This document shows positions 18,271 to 27,060 of a stretch of 64,000 nt of DNA, in pieces. Positions within the stretch are counted from its first letter, which is position 1, and each line of letters opens with the position of its first letter. The notes under the pieces were generated by a model. That model did not search any database. It was given only the letters and a program-made list of their open reading frames with translations, and was not told the DNA's origin. The translations under genes and the position numbers were made by a program. Source of the DNA: an uncultured Flavobacteriales bacterium (lineage in GTDB: Bacteria > Bacteroidota > Bacteroidia > Flavobacteriales_E > Vicingaceae); assembly GCA_905479915.1 (NCBI GenBank), contig CAJQOH010000021.1, forward strand, positions 31,333-95,332. The letters are read 5' to 3'.

Positions 18271-18792
18271 ATGGATACATTTTTAGAGATATTAAAATAC
18301 ATATTACCTTCATTCGTAATGTTTGGAGCGCTTTATTTTGTAATGAACAGATTTTTAGATACTGAACATAGAAAGCAGCTGATGGTCTTAAGAAAAGAGA
18401 ACAATACGGTTACAACCCCGCTTCGTTTGCAAGCATACGAAAGGTTGGTGTTGTTTTTAGAGCGTATTTCTATGGATAAGTTGGTGCTTAGAGTAAATAA
18501 GCCAGGTATGAGTGCAAAATTGCTTAAGGCAGAATTGTTAAGAACGATACAGCAGGAGTTTGATCATAACTTAACACAACAATTGTATATTTCTAATACC
18601 TCTTGGGATACTGTTAAAAAAGCAAAAGATGAGTATTTAAAGGTTGTTAATTTGGCAGGTTCTCAAATGAAACCAGATTCTAATTCTCTTAACTTGGCTC
18701 AAAAGATTTTTGAAATTATGACTAAGCTAGAAAAGTCTCCATCACAAATAGCAATTCTTATTCTTAAAAAAGAAATTAGGCAGTTGTTCTAG
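18271..18792 (+). CDS. Conserved membrane-anchored protein, unknown function
   Basis: This 173-residue protein has one N-terminal transmembrane helix (about 8-26, ILKYILPSFVMFGALYFVM). A cytoplasmic, all-helical domain follows, with patterns such as TPLRLQAYERLVLFLERI and LLRTIQQEFDHNLTQQLYIS. I recall proteins of this form as conserved across Bacteroidota (a DUF7935-like group) with no assigned function. It is a single gene flanked by oppositely oriented genes, with a hairpin just after the stop. Confidence 0.85.
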   Translation: MDTFLEILKYILPSFVMFGALYFVMNRFLDTEHRKQLMVLRKENNTVTTPLRLQAYERLVLFLERISMDKLVLRVNKPGMSAKLLKAELLRTIQQEFDHNLTQQLYISNTSWDTVKKAKDEYLKVVNLAGSQMKPDSNSLNLAQKIFEIMTKLEKSPSQIAILILKKEIRQLF

Positions 18793-18799
18793 TGAATCT

Positions 18800-18821
18800 C
18801 TATTTTGGTCAAGCAAAATAG
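18800..18821. terminator. Hairpin between convergent genes
   Basis: Perfect 8-bp stem CTATTTTG / CAAAATAG (18800-18807 and 18814-18821) with a 6-base loop. It sits between two convergent genes. No strong T-run follows on either strand, so it is a possible bidirectional terminator only. Confidence 0.4.
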
Positions 18822-18837
18822 GAAGTTGAACTATCTC

Positions 18838-19695
18838 TTACTTGATAGGGGATCTAGTTTTTTTATTGAAAAGATTAAAAGATACTCCAAAATCATAATT
18901 TAACTGAGTAAACCAAAAATGTTGGCTGGCTCTGTCATTTGAGTTGGGAGTGGTTCTGATGTCTGGCATGTTAATAAAGCCAGCTTTGTATTCCGATCGA
19001 ATAAAAAAGAAGCGAAAAAAGGTAAGATCAAGACCTATTTTTGCAGCAACACCATAACCTGCAAAGTGGAATTCATCATGTCTCTCATTATTCATTAAAG
19101 TTACATTAGACCTTGGCATTAAAGCGCCAATGCCAATACCAGCCAAATAATTTAATGCAATTTTATTTCTGTTGCTATTTAATTTAAAGAGTTTTAAGAA
19201 ATCTTCATTGTAGGTTACTTCAAGATTTAGATAGTTTAGTCCGTCAGTATGTTCAAACTTTAAAAATTCTTCAGAAATAATGATGTCATCATTGTCGTAT
19301 TCTCCAGAGAAAAGAGATTCGTTTTCAATTTTTCCTGTAATGGAAGATTGTTGATTCGCTACCATTACGTATTTCATGTGATCTACACCAAAAGAGATAT
19401 CAATATTCTCATTGATGAAGTAACCAATTCTAAAATTTGTTTGAGGAATGGTTATCCGAGAAGGTTTAAAGTAATCGTTATAGCTAAAAGGTGTTGGTCT
19501 ATCAGTGGCTTCAACATTGTCTAAGGTAAAATCGTAATTGTCTCCAGTAAAGTTGATGTCAGAATTACTGTACCAGCCATTGTTCCATCCCCAAAGAATA
19601 TAAATTTTCCCTTTATTTGGTTTTACTTTCTCAATATCTTGAGCGCTTATTGCAAAGCTTGGAAGTAGAAATAAAAATAAAATGGACAATCTCAT
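18838..19695 (-). CDS. Outer-membrane beta-barrel protein, unknown function
   Basis: This 285-residue protein has a signal peptide (about 1-18, ending AISAQ). It has repeated amphipathic strands, including TNFRIGYFINENIDISFGVDH and LNYLAGIGIGALMPRSN split by polar loops, and a C-terminal strand (NYDFGVSFNLFN) followed by a basic tail. This fits a small outer-membrane barrel. The KIYILWGWNNGWYSNSDI start resembles lipid-A-deacylase/OmpW-like barrels seen in Bacteroidota, but I cannot assign a family. It has no operon partner. Confidence 0.82.
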   Translation of the reverse strand: MRLSILFLFLLPSFAISAQDIEKVKPNKGKIYILWGWNNGWYSNSDINFTGDNYDFTLDNVEATDRPTPFSYNDYFKPSRITIPQTNFRIGYFINENIDISFGVDHMKYVMVANQQSSITGKIENESLFSGEYDNDDIIISEEFLKFEHTDGLNYLNLEVTYNEDFLKLFKLNSNRNKIALNYLAGIGIGALMPRSNVTLMNNERHDEFHFAGYGVAAKIGLDLTFFRFFFIRSEYKAGFINMPDIRTTPNSNDRASQHFWFTQLNYDFGVSFNLFNKKTRSPIK

Positions 19696-19751
19696 ATTAA
19701 AAATTAAAGAACAAAGTTAGCCTGAATTATTTTAATAGGATATGATTTTGA

Positions 19752-20771
19752 TTAGCTTTTAAAAATTGATACCAATTCTTTTGCAGCTTTAAACGGACTA
19801 AGGTTTCCTTCTAAAACATCATTTTCTAATTCTTTTAACTTTGTGGCAACCTTTTCGTCAGTATAAAAAAGTGACTTAACAGATTCTTGAATGGTGTGTT
19901 CTAGCCAAAATTTAGCTTGCTTCTTTCTGTTTTCATGAAAAGAGCCGTTTGATATTGTAAGATTTTTAAAGCTTTCAATCACTTCCCAAATACGATCAAC
20001 TCCTTTATTTTCAATGGCAGAACAAGAATCAACTTTTGGTATCCAATTGTTTAGATTAGGAGGGAAGAGGTGAATTGCATTTTTATATTCTTGAATGGCC
20101 AAACGTGCTTTTTTAGTGTTTTCACCATCTGCTTTATTTATGAAAATACCATCGGCAATTTCCATGATGCCCCTTTTAATCCCTTGTAGTTCGTCTCCAG
20201 CACCAGCAAGCATAAGTAGTAAAAAGAAGTCTACCATAGACTTTACTTCTATTTCAGATTGACCAACACCCACGGTTTCAATTAAGACAACATCAAAACC
20301 TGCGGTTTCGCATAAAATAGTGGTTTCTCTTGTGGTTTTAGCAACGCCACCTAAAGTGCCTGAAGATGGGGAAGGTCGAATAAAAGCATTGTCGTTTATA
20401 GACAAGTTATTCATTCTGGTTTTATCGCCTAAAATACTTCCGCCACTTTTTTTACTACTAGGGTCAATGGCTAATACAGCTACTTTTTTGTTTTTTTCTT
20501 CAATTAAATAAGACCCGAAAGATTCTATTAGTGTACTTTTTCCTACACCTGGCACACCTGTTACTCCAATTCTAATCGAGTTTCCAGAATGGGGGAGACA
20601 AAGTTCTATTAGCTCTTCTGCAATCTTTTGATGTTTTTGATTGGTGCTTTCTACTAGCGTAATAGCTTTACTTAGAATAGCTCTATTTCCATTTTGGATA
20701 GCAGAGAAGTATTCCTTAGCTGTTAAAGGGTTTCTTGCGTTAAGTTTTATTTTGTTGATGTTATTCTTCAT
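19752..20771 (-). CDS. meaB: MeaB-type G3E GTPase, methylmalonyl-CoA mutase chaperone
   Basis: This 339-residue GTPase (ArgK/MeaB family) protects and reactivates B12-dependent methylmalonyl-CoA mutase. Walker A GVPGVGKST is at 72-80. The family blocks AIDPSSKKSGGSILGDKTRM, IRPSPSSGTLGG and IETVGVGQSE are all present, as is FINKADG for guanine recognition. Length is typical. The mutase genes themselves are not in this window, so the partner is inferred from the family. Confidence 0.94.
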   Translation of the reverse strand: MKNNINKIKLNARNPLTAKEYFSAIQNGNRAILSKAITLVESTNQKHQKIAEELIELCLPHSGNSIRIGVTGVPGVGKSTLIESFGSYLIEEKNKKVAVLAIDPSSKKSGGSILGDKTRMNNLSINDNAFIRPSPSSGTLGGVAKTTRETTILCETAGFDVVLIETVGVGQSEIEVKSMVDFFLLLMLAGAGDELQGIKRGIMEIADGIFINKADGENTKKARLAIQEYKNAIHLFPPNLNNWIPKVDSCSAIENKGVDRIWEVIESFKNLTISNGSFHENRKKQAKFWLEHTIQESVKSLFYTDEKVATKLKELENDVLEGNLSPFKAAKELVSIFKS

Positions 20772-20924
20772 GCTTATTGTGAGAATAAAAGTAGTGAAAT
20801 AAACAGCATACTGTTAATATATTTATCGACAAATAAATGGTTTTAGTCGTCATTTTTGTTATATTTATAGATAATTAAAATTTAATAACACGAATTACCT
20901 ATCGCTTAACCAAATATTTATACT

Positions 20925-21038
20925 ATGGATTCAGGAATTGTAACTGGGATTATAACAACAGTTTTTTTAATCGGAGTTCTTGTTTGGCTTTACTCTATTG
21001 GTAAAGACTACGACTCTAAAAAGAAAAGAAATAAGTGA
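20925..21038 (+). CDS. 37-residue single-pass membrane microprotein
   Basis: ATG at 20925 to TGA at 21036-21038. The product starts MDSGIVTGIITTVFLIGVL, continues through one transmembrane helix ending WLYSIG, and closes with a charged tail (KDYDSKKKRNK). The positive-inside tail and full use of the frame make it a credible gene. It resembles CcoQ, the small subunit of cbb3 oxidases, in size and layout, but no oxidase genes are adjacent, so that is only a suggestion. It lies 104 bases upstream of the ABC efflux operon. Confidence 0.6.
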   Translation: MDSGIVTGIITTVFLIGVLVWLYSIGKDYDSKKKRNK

Positions 21039-21141
21039 TTTAAGCCATTTATCATTTTAATCTTCCTTTTGTGTAAATTAACTTTATGGACCAGAAGAAG
21101 TAATCTACTTTTACTAAGGAAATTACTTATTCTAATAAAGG

Positions 21142-21843
21142 ATGATCGAGATAAAAGATTTACACAAATCTTATAAAATAGGAAAGAACTCATTACATGT
21201 CTTAAAAGGCATTAACATTAATGTTGAAGAGGGTGAGTTAGTTGCGATTATGGGGTCTTCCGGTTCTGGAAAATCTACGTTGCTTAATATTCTAGGGATG
21301 TTGGATGTGGCTGATGAGGGAACGTATACTCTTGATGCTGTTCCTATAAAAGATCTAGATGAAACCAAAGCTGCGAAATACCGAAATAAATTTCTAGGGT
21401 TTATCTTCCAATCTTTCAATTTGATTAATTATAAAACAGCTGTAGAAAATGTAGCTCTTCCTTTGTATTATCAAAAAGTAGGGCGTAAAGAACGTACAGA
21501 AAAAGCAATGCAATACCTTCAAAAAGTTGGATTGGCAGATTGGGCTTCTCATTTGCCAAGTGAGCTTTCTGGAGGGCAAAAGCAACGTATCGCTATAGCA
21601 AGAGCTTTGGCGGCTGAACCAAAAGTATTGTTAGCAGATGAGCCAACTGGAGCATTAGATTCTACTACATCTTATGAGGTAATGAATTTGATTCAAAACA
21701 TTAATGACGAAGGAAAAACGATTCTAGTTGTAACACATGAGAACGATATTGCAAAAATGTGCAAGAGAGTTGTTCGATTGAAGGATGGTGTAATTATAGA
21801 AGATGAAAAAGTAAACCAAGTACGCGCTTCAGATCATGTTTAG
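21142..21843 (+). CDS. ABC transporter ATPase, MacB/LolD type
   Basis: This 233-residue ATPase has Walker A GSSGSGKST at 38-46, Q-loop IFQSFNL, signature LSGGQKQRIAIARA, Walker B VLLADEPTGALD and switch His in VVTHEND. It belongs to the MacB/LolD/FtsE group that powers mechanotransmission permeases. In classical MacB the ATPase and permease are fused; here they are separate. The gene overlaps the first permease by eight bases, and it leads a five-gene operon with two permeases, an adaptor and a TolC-family channel. The cargo is unknown; antibiotics, peptides or lipids are known for relatives. Confidence 0.95.
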   Translation: MIEIKDLHKSYKIGKNSLHVLKGININVEEGELVAIMGSSGSGKSTLLNILGMLDVADEGTYTLDAVPIKDLDETKAAKYRNKFLGFIFQSFNLINYKTAVENVALPLYYQKVGRKERTEKAMQYLQKVGLADWASHLPSELSGGQKQRIAIARALAAEPKVLLADEPTGALDSTTSYEVMNLIQNINDEGKTILVVTHENDIAKMCKRVVRLKDGVIIEDEKVNQVRASDHV

Positions 21844-23065
21844 TAGAGACAGTTGGCAAGAAATATTCGAAACAATTTCGAAGAATAAACTCAGAACTTT
21901 TCTTTCAGGGTTTACTGTAGCTTTAGGTATTTTTATTTTTGTTATTCTATTTGGCTTTGGGAATGGTTTAAAAAACTCTTTCCAAGAGTTTTTTATGGAT
22001 GATGCTACCAATATTTTCAGGCTTTTTCCGGGTAGAACAACTGTTCCTCACAATGGGTTTAAATCTGGTAGAACAATTGAATTTGATAATGATGATTTAG
22101 CAGCAATTAAGAAAAGTTTTGCTTTTCAATTGCAATACATTACTCCACGTATTCAGAGAAATTATACGGTAAAATATAAAAATAAATCAAATAACTATGG
22201 TTTAAGAGCTGTAGCTCCAGGGCATCAGCAGGCAGAAAAAACGATTATGATGAAAGGAAGATTCATTAATAGTCAAGACATTTCTAATAAAACAAAATAT
22301 GCTGTAATTGGGCGATTGGTAGAAAAAGATATTTTTAAAGGAGAAGATGCTTTAGGAAAGTTTATTGATATCGGTAAACGATCTTTTAAGGTGGTAGGGG
22401 TTTTTCAAGATGATGGAGGAGATAATGAAGAACGTTTCGTTTATGTTCCTTATACAACAAATCAGCTTATAGAGAAAAATACAGATAAAGTAGATCAAAT
22501 TATTGTTGCCTTTAAACCAATTATAGGTTATGAAGGAGCGATACAGTTTGAAGAAGAGTTAATGGAGTTTATGAAAAAGAGGCATGACATAAGTTCGATT
22601 GATGAAGGGGCTATTTATTTAAGGAATGTTGCAGATGATTTAGAGCAGAACCAGCAATTTGGAAGCCTGCTTCAAATGGTAGTAACATTTGTTGGTATAG
22701 GAACTTTAATTGCTGGAATTATTGGTATTAGTAATATCATGGTTTATGTAGTAAAAGAAAGAACCAAGGAGTTGGGTATTAGAAAAGCTATTGGAGCAAC
22801 TCCTCGTTCAGTTATCGCAATTATTCTTCAAGAATCTATTTTTATTACTACTGCAGCCGGTTATATAGGCCTTTTCGGAGGCATTTTTCTATTAAATTAT
22901 ATAGGTGATTCTTTGGATAATTATTTTATTAAGAATCCATATATCAATATGGGTACAGCTTTATTTGCAACAATAATATTGATCATTTTTGGAGGAATTG
23001 CGGGTTATGTTCCTGCAAGAAAAGCAGCAAGAATTAAACCTATTGTAGCCTTAAGAGATGAGTAG
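21836..23065 (+). CDS. MacB-type ABC transporter permease 1
   Basis: This 409-residue permease of the FtsX/MacB class has one N-terminal transmembrane helix (about 20-45), a large periplasmic domain (about 50-280) and three C-terminal helices (about 285-405). Family phrases are ISNIMVYVVKERTKELGIRK across the first C-terminal helix boundary and the terminal PARKAARIKPIVALRDE. The start overlaps the end of the ATPase gene. It presumably pairs with the second permease to form the inner-membrane unit. Confidence 0.93.
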   Translation: MFSRDSWQEIFETISKNKLRTFLSGFTVALGIFIFVILFGFGNGLKNSFQEFFMDDATNIFRLFPGRTTVPHNGFKSGRTIEFDNDDLAAIKKSFAFQLQYITPRIQRNYTVKYKNKSNNYGLRAVAPGHQQAEKTIMMKGRFINSQDISNKTKYAVIGRLVEKDIFKGEDALGKFIDIGKRSFKVVGVFQDDGGDNEERFVYVPYTTNQLIEKNTDKVDQIIVAFKPIIGYEGAIQFEEELMEFMKKRHDISSIDEGAIYLRNVADDLEQNQQFGSLLQMVVTFVGIGTLIAGIIGISNIMVYVVKERTKELGIRKAIGATPRSVIAIILQESIFITTAAGYIGLFGGIFLLNYIGDSLDNYFIKNPYINMGTALFATIILIIFGGIAGYVPARKAARIKPIVALRDE

Positions 23066-23102
23066 TTAATTATAGATTTATTAATGAGTTAATGTGAAAA
23101 TA

Positions 23103-23159
23103 AAAAGAAATAGAAAATTGTTGTCTTTTAGCGAAGCGATCTTTTCTCTTATTTCTTTT
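23103..23159 (+). other. Imperfect long hairpin between the two permease genes
   Basis: Outer stem AAAAGAAAT (23103-23111) pairs with ATTTCTTTT (23151-23159), extended by AGAAAA / TTTTCT inside. It fills most of the 105-base gap between two genes that otherwise look co-transcribed. It could be an RNA-processing or attenuation site that sets the ratio of the two permeases. Confidence 0.35.
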
Positions 23160-23170
23160 ATCTAAATAAG

Positions 23171-24430
23171 ATGTTAATACTAAGTAGAGATACATGGCAA
23201 GAGATATTCGGTTCTATTCAAAAGAATAAAGCTCGAACTATCATAACCGTAATTGGTGTGCTTTGGGGTATTTTTATTTACATCGTATTGTCTGGAGCGG
23301 CAAAGGGTCTTGATAATGGTTTTGAAGAGCGTTTTGAGAATATAGCAATGAACAGTATGTTCGCTTGGGCGCAAACAACCAGTGTACCCTATGCAGGTTT
23401 TAAAACAGGTAGACCTATACAGCTTAAGCTTGGTGATGTAAGAACATTAGCAACAAGAGTTCCAGAAATACAATACATAGCTCCGAGAATTGTAAAAGGT
23501 GCTTTTGGAGGAGAATCGGGCTCTGTGGTTTATGGACAAAGAACAGGTTCTTATAGTGTGTATGGAGATTTTCCGGTATTGTCAAAAATAGCAGCACAAA
23601 AGATATATGTTGGAGGTAGGTTTGTAAATGAAGGAGATATTAAAGAGAATAGGAAAGTTTGTGTGATTGGTGAAAGAACTCAAAAAGAGCTGTTTGGAAA
23701 ATACATTGATCCAATAGGAAAATTTATAAGAATAGACAATGTGTTCTTTAAGGTTATAGGAATCAAAAAGTTTGAAGATGGTGGAGGGTTTGGAGATGAT
23801 GGAGACATTACAATTCCATTTTCAACTTACAGGAAGTTGTACAATACAGGTGATAATGTTGGTTGGTTAGCAATAGCTGCTTATGATGATGCAGATGTAA
23901 TAAAGGTAGAACAAGATGTAAAAAAGGTATTGAAGAAGATTCATAAAATCTCTCCAGAAGATGAGCGTGCAATAGGTTCATTTAATTTAGGAGAATTGTT
24001 TACTAAGATTAGCGGTTTTGCGAAGGGGTTAACTTTTTTATCTCTAGTTGTGGGTATCGCAACTATTATTGCAGGAGTTATTGGTATTGGTAATATATTG
24101 TTGATTTCAGTAAAAGAACGAACAAAAGAATTGGGCGTTAGAAGAGCTTTAGGGGCAACTCCAAGTGAAGTAAGGGGGCAGATTATTTTAGAGTCGGTTT
24201 TTTTAACCTTAATTGCTGGAATTTTTGGAATAATACTAGGCTCATTTGCTTTAAAAGGAATTGCAGTAGCAAGTGAAGGGGCTGATATTCCTTATACCAA
24301 TCCTACAGTTCCAATTCCATTTGTGCTTGGAGCGTTGTTTATAATGGTGGTATTGGGAACATTAATAGGATTGATACCTGCACAAAGGGCTGTTAGTATT
24401 AAGCCAATAGATGCATTAAGAGAAGAATAA
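23171..24430 (+). CDS. MacB-type ABC transporter permease 2
   Basis: This 419-residue permease is homologous to the preceding one, with the same start pattern (SRDTWQEIFGSIQKNKARTI versus SRDSWQEIFETISKNKLRTF). It has an N-terminal helix, a periplasmic domain and three C-terminal helices. ILLISVKERTKELGVRRALG and PAQRAVSIKPIDALREE are diagnostic. Two paralogous permeases with one ATPase suggest a heterodimeric transporter. It is separated from permease 1 by 105 bases containing a hairpin, and from the adaptor gene by 81 bases. Confidence 0.93.
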   Translation: MLILSRDTWQEIFGSIQKNKARTIITVIGVLWGIFIYIVLSGAAKGLDNGFEERFENIAMNSMFAWAQTTSVPYAGFKTGRPIQLKLGDVRTLATRVPEIQYIAPRIVKGAFGGESGSVVYGQRTGSYSVYGDFPVLSKIAAQKIYVGGRFVNEGDIKENRKVCVIGERTQKELFGKYIDPIGKFIRIDNVFFKVIGIKKFEDGGGFGDDGDITIPFSTYRKLYNTGDNVGWLAIAAYDDADVIKVEQDVKKVLKKIHKISPEDERAIGSFNLGELFTKISGFAKGLTFLSLVVGIATIIAGVIGIGNILLISVKERTKELGVRRALGATPSEVRGQIILESVFLTLIAGIFGIILGSFALKGIAVASEGADIPYTNPTVPIPFVLGALFIMVVLGTLIGLIPAQRAVSIKPIDALREE

Positions 24431-24456
24431 TTTATTGAGTTGTAGCGTTGTTTCAT

Positions 24457-24499
24457 GTTGAAACGTTACAAACGTAAAAACTTTAAAACGTGATAAACT
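24457..24499 (+). repeat. Dispersed A/T-rich intergenic repeat, copy 1
   Basis: Begins GTTGAAACGTTACAAACGT and continues with ACTTTAAAACGTGATAAACT. It lies between permease 2 and the adaptor gene. It belongs to a degenerate family built from GTTGAAACGTTAAAAC-like words, seen again in the nqr operon gaps. Confidence 0.5.
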
Positions 24500-24511
24500 A
24501 AAGAGAAAAAA

Positions 24512-25657
24512 ATGAAAAAAGCAGTGAAGTACATTTTGATTATTGGATTAATATTGGGAGTTGTTTATGCAACAAGCTTCTTTATATCTACAAACAATCA
24601 AGATCCAATTCAGTATGTATCAGAAAATCCGGTTAGAACAACAATTGAACGAAAAACAGTTGCTACTGGGAAGGTTGTACCTGAAGATGAAGTAGAGATC
24701 AAACCACAAATTTCTGGAATAGTTCATGAGGTTTTTGTAAAAGAAGGAGAGGTTGTTACTACTGGAGATTTAATAGCAACCATAAAGGTGGTTCCAAATG
24801 AACAGTCTTTAAACAGTGCTTTAGGAAGGGTTGATAATGCTAAAATTGTTTTAGAAAATAGTACTGTAGATTTTGATAGAAACAAACAATTGTATGATAA
24901 AGGAATTATCTCTAATCAAGATTTTATTGCTGTAGAATTAAGATATAATCAAGCCAAGCAAGAGTTGGTAAATGCAGAAAATGACTTGAAAATAATTCAA
25001 TCGGGTACTGCGGGAAGGGGAGCTGCAAATACGAATATAAGAGCTACCGTTTCGGGTACTGTGCTTACTGTTCCTGTTAAAAAAGGAGATCAATTGGTAG
25101 AGAGTAATAATTTTAATCCAGGAACTACTGTTGCAACAATTGCGGATTTAACCGATATGATTTTTGAAGGCCAGGTTGATGAAGCTGAAGTAAGTAGGTT
25201 AAGTATGGATATGCCTTTACTGATTAGTTTGGGTGCAATTAATGATAAAACATTTGATGCTAAGTTAAGGTTTGTAGCACCTCAAGGAATTGAAGAGCAA
25301 GGAGCAGTTCAGTTTAAGATTGAGGCAAATGTTGTTTTAGATACCAACTTCTTTGTTAGAGCAGGATATAGTGCTAATGCAACTATTGTAATTGGACAAA
25401 AGAAAAATGTGTTGGCTGTTAAAGAAGCTTTAATTCAATTTGATGAAGAAACAGATCAGTCTTTTGTAGAATTAGAATTGGGAGACCAAGAGTTTGAACG
25501 TAGAGATATTGAATTGGGTATTTCTGACGGTATTATGGTTGAAATAGTTGATGGTTTAACAGAAGCTGACAAGGTGAAAGTGTGGAACATCACAGAACCT
25601 TTTAAGAAAAAGTCTGACGAGGATAAAAAGAAGAAGAAAAAGAAAAGAAGTAGTTAA
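24512..25657 (+). CDS. MacA/HlyD-type periplasmic adaptor protein
   Basis: This 381-residue membrane-fusion protein has one N-terminal helix (about 5-27). A biotinyl-lipoyl-like half (EIKPQISGIVHEVFVKEGEV) is split by a coiled-coil hairpin (about 100-155), then comes the second lipoyl half (IRATVSGTVLTVPVKKGDQL), a beta-barrel and a membrane-proximal domain. The tail is very Lys-rich (KKKSDEDKKKKKKKRSS). It bridges the MacB-like permeases to the TolC-like channel encoded next. Confidence 0.93.
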   Translation: MKKAVKYILIIGLILGVVYATSFFISTNNQDPIQYVSENPVRTTIERKTVATGKVVPEDEVEIKPQISGIVHEVFVKEGEVVTTGDLIATIKVVPNEQSLNSALGRVDNAKIVLENSTVDFDRNKQLYDKGIISNQDFIAVELRYNQAKQELVNAENDLKIIQSGTAGRGAANTNIRATVSGTVLTVPVKKGDQLVESNNFNPGTTVATIADLTDMIFEGQVDEAEVSRLSMDMPLLISLGAINDKTFDAKLRFVAPQGIEEQGAVQFKIEANVVLDTNFFVRAGYSANATIVIGQKKNVLAVKEALIQFDEETDQSFVELELGDQEFERRDIELGISDGIMVEIVDGLTEADKVKVWNITEPFKKKSDEDKKKKKKKRSS

Positions 25658-25725
25658 GAGTGGTGAGGGGTAGTTTCTGTGTGTGTTAAAATGTACGTTG
25701 AGTTAATCAAACAATAAAAAAGTAA

Positions 25726-27057
25726 ATGAAAGTTTTATCATTAATAGTAGGTTTAGGGTTGTTGAGCAGTTTGTCTGCTCAAGAAAATAAAGTATGGACA
25801 CTAAAAGAATGTGTTGATTATGCTTTAGAAAACAACATATCGGTTAAACAATCGGAGTTAGATAAGAATATTGCTATAGAAGATGTTAAGGTGGCTAAAT
25901 GGAATTTTGCTCCCAATTTAAATGCTTCAGCATCTCAGAATTTTAATTTTGGTTCTTCTATTGGAGTTTCTGGAGCTAGAATTCCGGCTGATTTTAGGTC
26001 CAACAATTTTGGAATAAACTCTTCAGTTAATTTATTTGATGGTTTTGCCAATGTTCATTCATTAAAACAATCTAAACTTAATGTTGAAGCACAAGATGCA
26101 GCAATAGCAAAAATGAAGAACGATATTGCGTTAAATGTTGTAAATGCCTATTTACAAATATTATTTGCTAAAGAACAATTTAAGGTAGCTCAATCACAAC
26201 TAGAAATAAGTGAAGGGCAAGTGAGAAGGATTGAAGAATTGTATAAAGCTGGAGTATTGGCAGAAGGAGATTTATTGAACATTAAATCTACTATGGCCAA
26301 TGATAAGCAAAGTTTAATTGTTGCAGAAAACACAATTACCATTACAAGCTTAAATTTAGCTCAGTTGTTGCAGTTGGAGGGTATGAGTATTGAGGTAGAA
26401 GAAGTTAGTGTTGATATTCAGAATCAAACCATTTTAGGAAATGATGTTTCTACAATTTACAACAAAGCCAATGAGAGTTTTCCTGAAATAAAATTGGCTG
26501 AGTTGAATATTCTGAGTGCAGAAAAAAGCGTGAAAATTGCAAGGGCAAGTTATTATCCTTCATTAACAGCTAGTTTTGGTATGAATACTGCCTATCAGCA
26601 TAGGCAAAGTACTACAGATATTTCTCCATTTTTGTTTAGCGATCAAATCAGTGATAATTTAGGACAGTCCGTTATGTTCTCTTTAAACATTCCAATATTT
26701 AATCGTTATCAATTTAGGAGTAATGTAAATAAATCTAAAATCAATTACGAAAAGATAAAATATAACTTAGAGAGTGAGCAATTGCGTTTGCAACAAACAA
26801 TACAAACTGCTTACACAGATGCATTGGCTTCATCTAAATCATACGATGCTGCTACAACTTCTGTGGGTGCTCAAACCAAAGCATTTGATTATGCTCAAGA
26901 ACGTTTTAAAGCAGGAGCAATAAACTCTTATGATTTTAATCAGATAAAAAACAACTTGGTAAACGCTCAATCACAATTAATACAAAGTAAATATGACTTT
27001 ATGTTTAAGTTGAAAGTGTTAGAGTTTTATTTTGGAGTACCGTTTGCAGGCAAGTAG
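25726..27057 (+). CDS. TolC-family outer-membrane efflux channel
   Basis: This 443-residue protein has a signal peptide (about 1-18, ending SLSAQ). It has the tandem internal duplication of outer-membrane efflux proteins: ECVDYALENNISVKQSELD near the start of repeat 1, an ELNILSAEKSVKIARASYYPSL segment in repeat 2, and long helices ending in FKAGAINSYDFNQIKNNL. It forms the trimeric exit duct of the tripartite pump encoded upstream. It ends three bases from the convergent plug-protein gene. Confidence 0.93.
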   Translation: MKVLSLIVGLGLLSSLSAQENKVWTLKECVDYALENNISVKQSELDKNIAIEDVKVAKWNFAPNLNASASQNFNFGSSIGVSGARIPADFRSNNFGINSSVNLFDGFANVHSLKQSKLNVEAQDAAIAKMKNDIALNVVNAYLQILFAKEQFKVAQSQLEISEGQVRRIEELYKAGVLAEGDLLNIKSTMANDKQSLIVAENTITITSLNLAQLLQLEGMSIEVEEVSVDIQNQTILGNDVSTIYNKANESFPEIKLAELNILSAEKSVKIARASYYPSLTASFGMNTAYQHRQSTTDISPFLFSDQISDNLGQSVMFSLNIPIFNRYQFRSNVNKSKINYEKIKYNLESEQLRLQQTIQTAYTDALASSKSYDAATTSVGAQTKAFDYAQERFKAGAINSYDFNQIKNNLVNAQSQLIQSKYDFMFKLKVLEFYFGVPFAGK

Positions 27058-27060
27058 AGT

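Noticed and set aside
21142..24430. LolCDE lipoprotein exporter
   Set aside because: The ATPase and permeases resemble LolD/LolC/E, but the adaptor and TolC-family genes in the same operon point to a MacAB-TolC-like pump.
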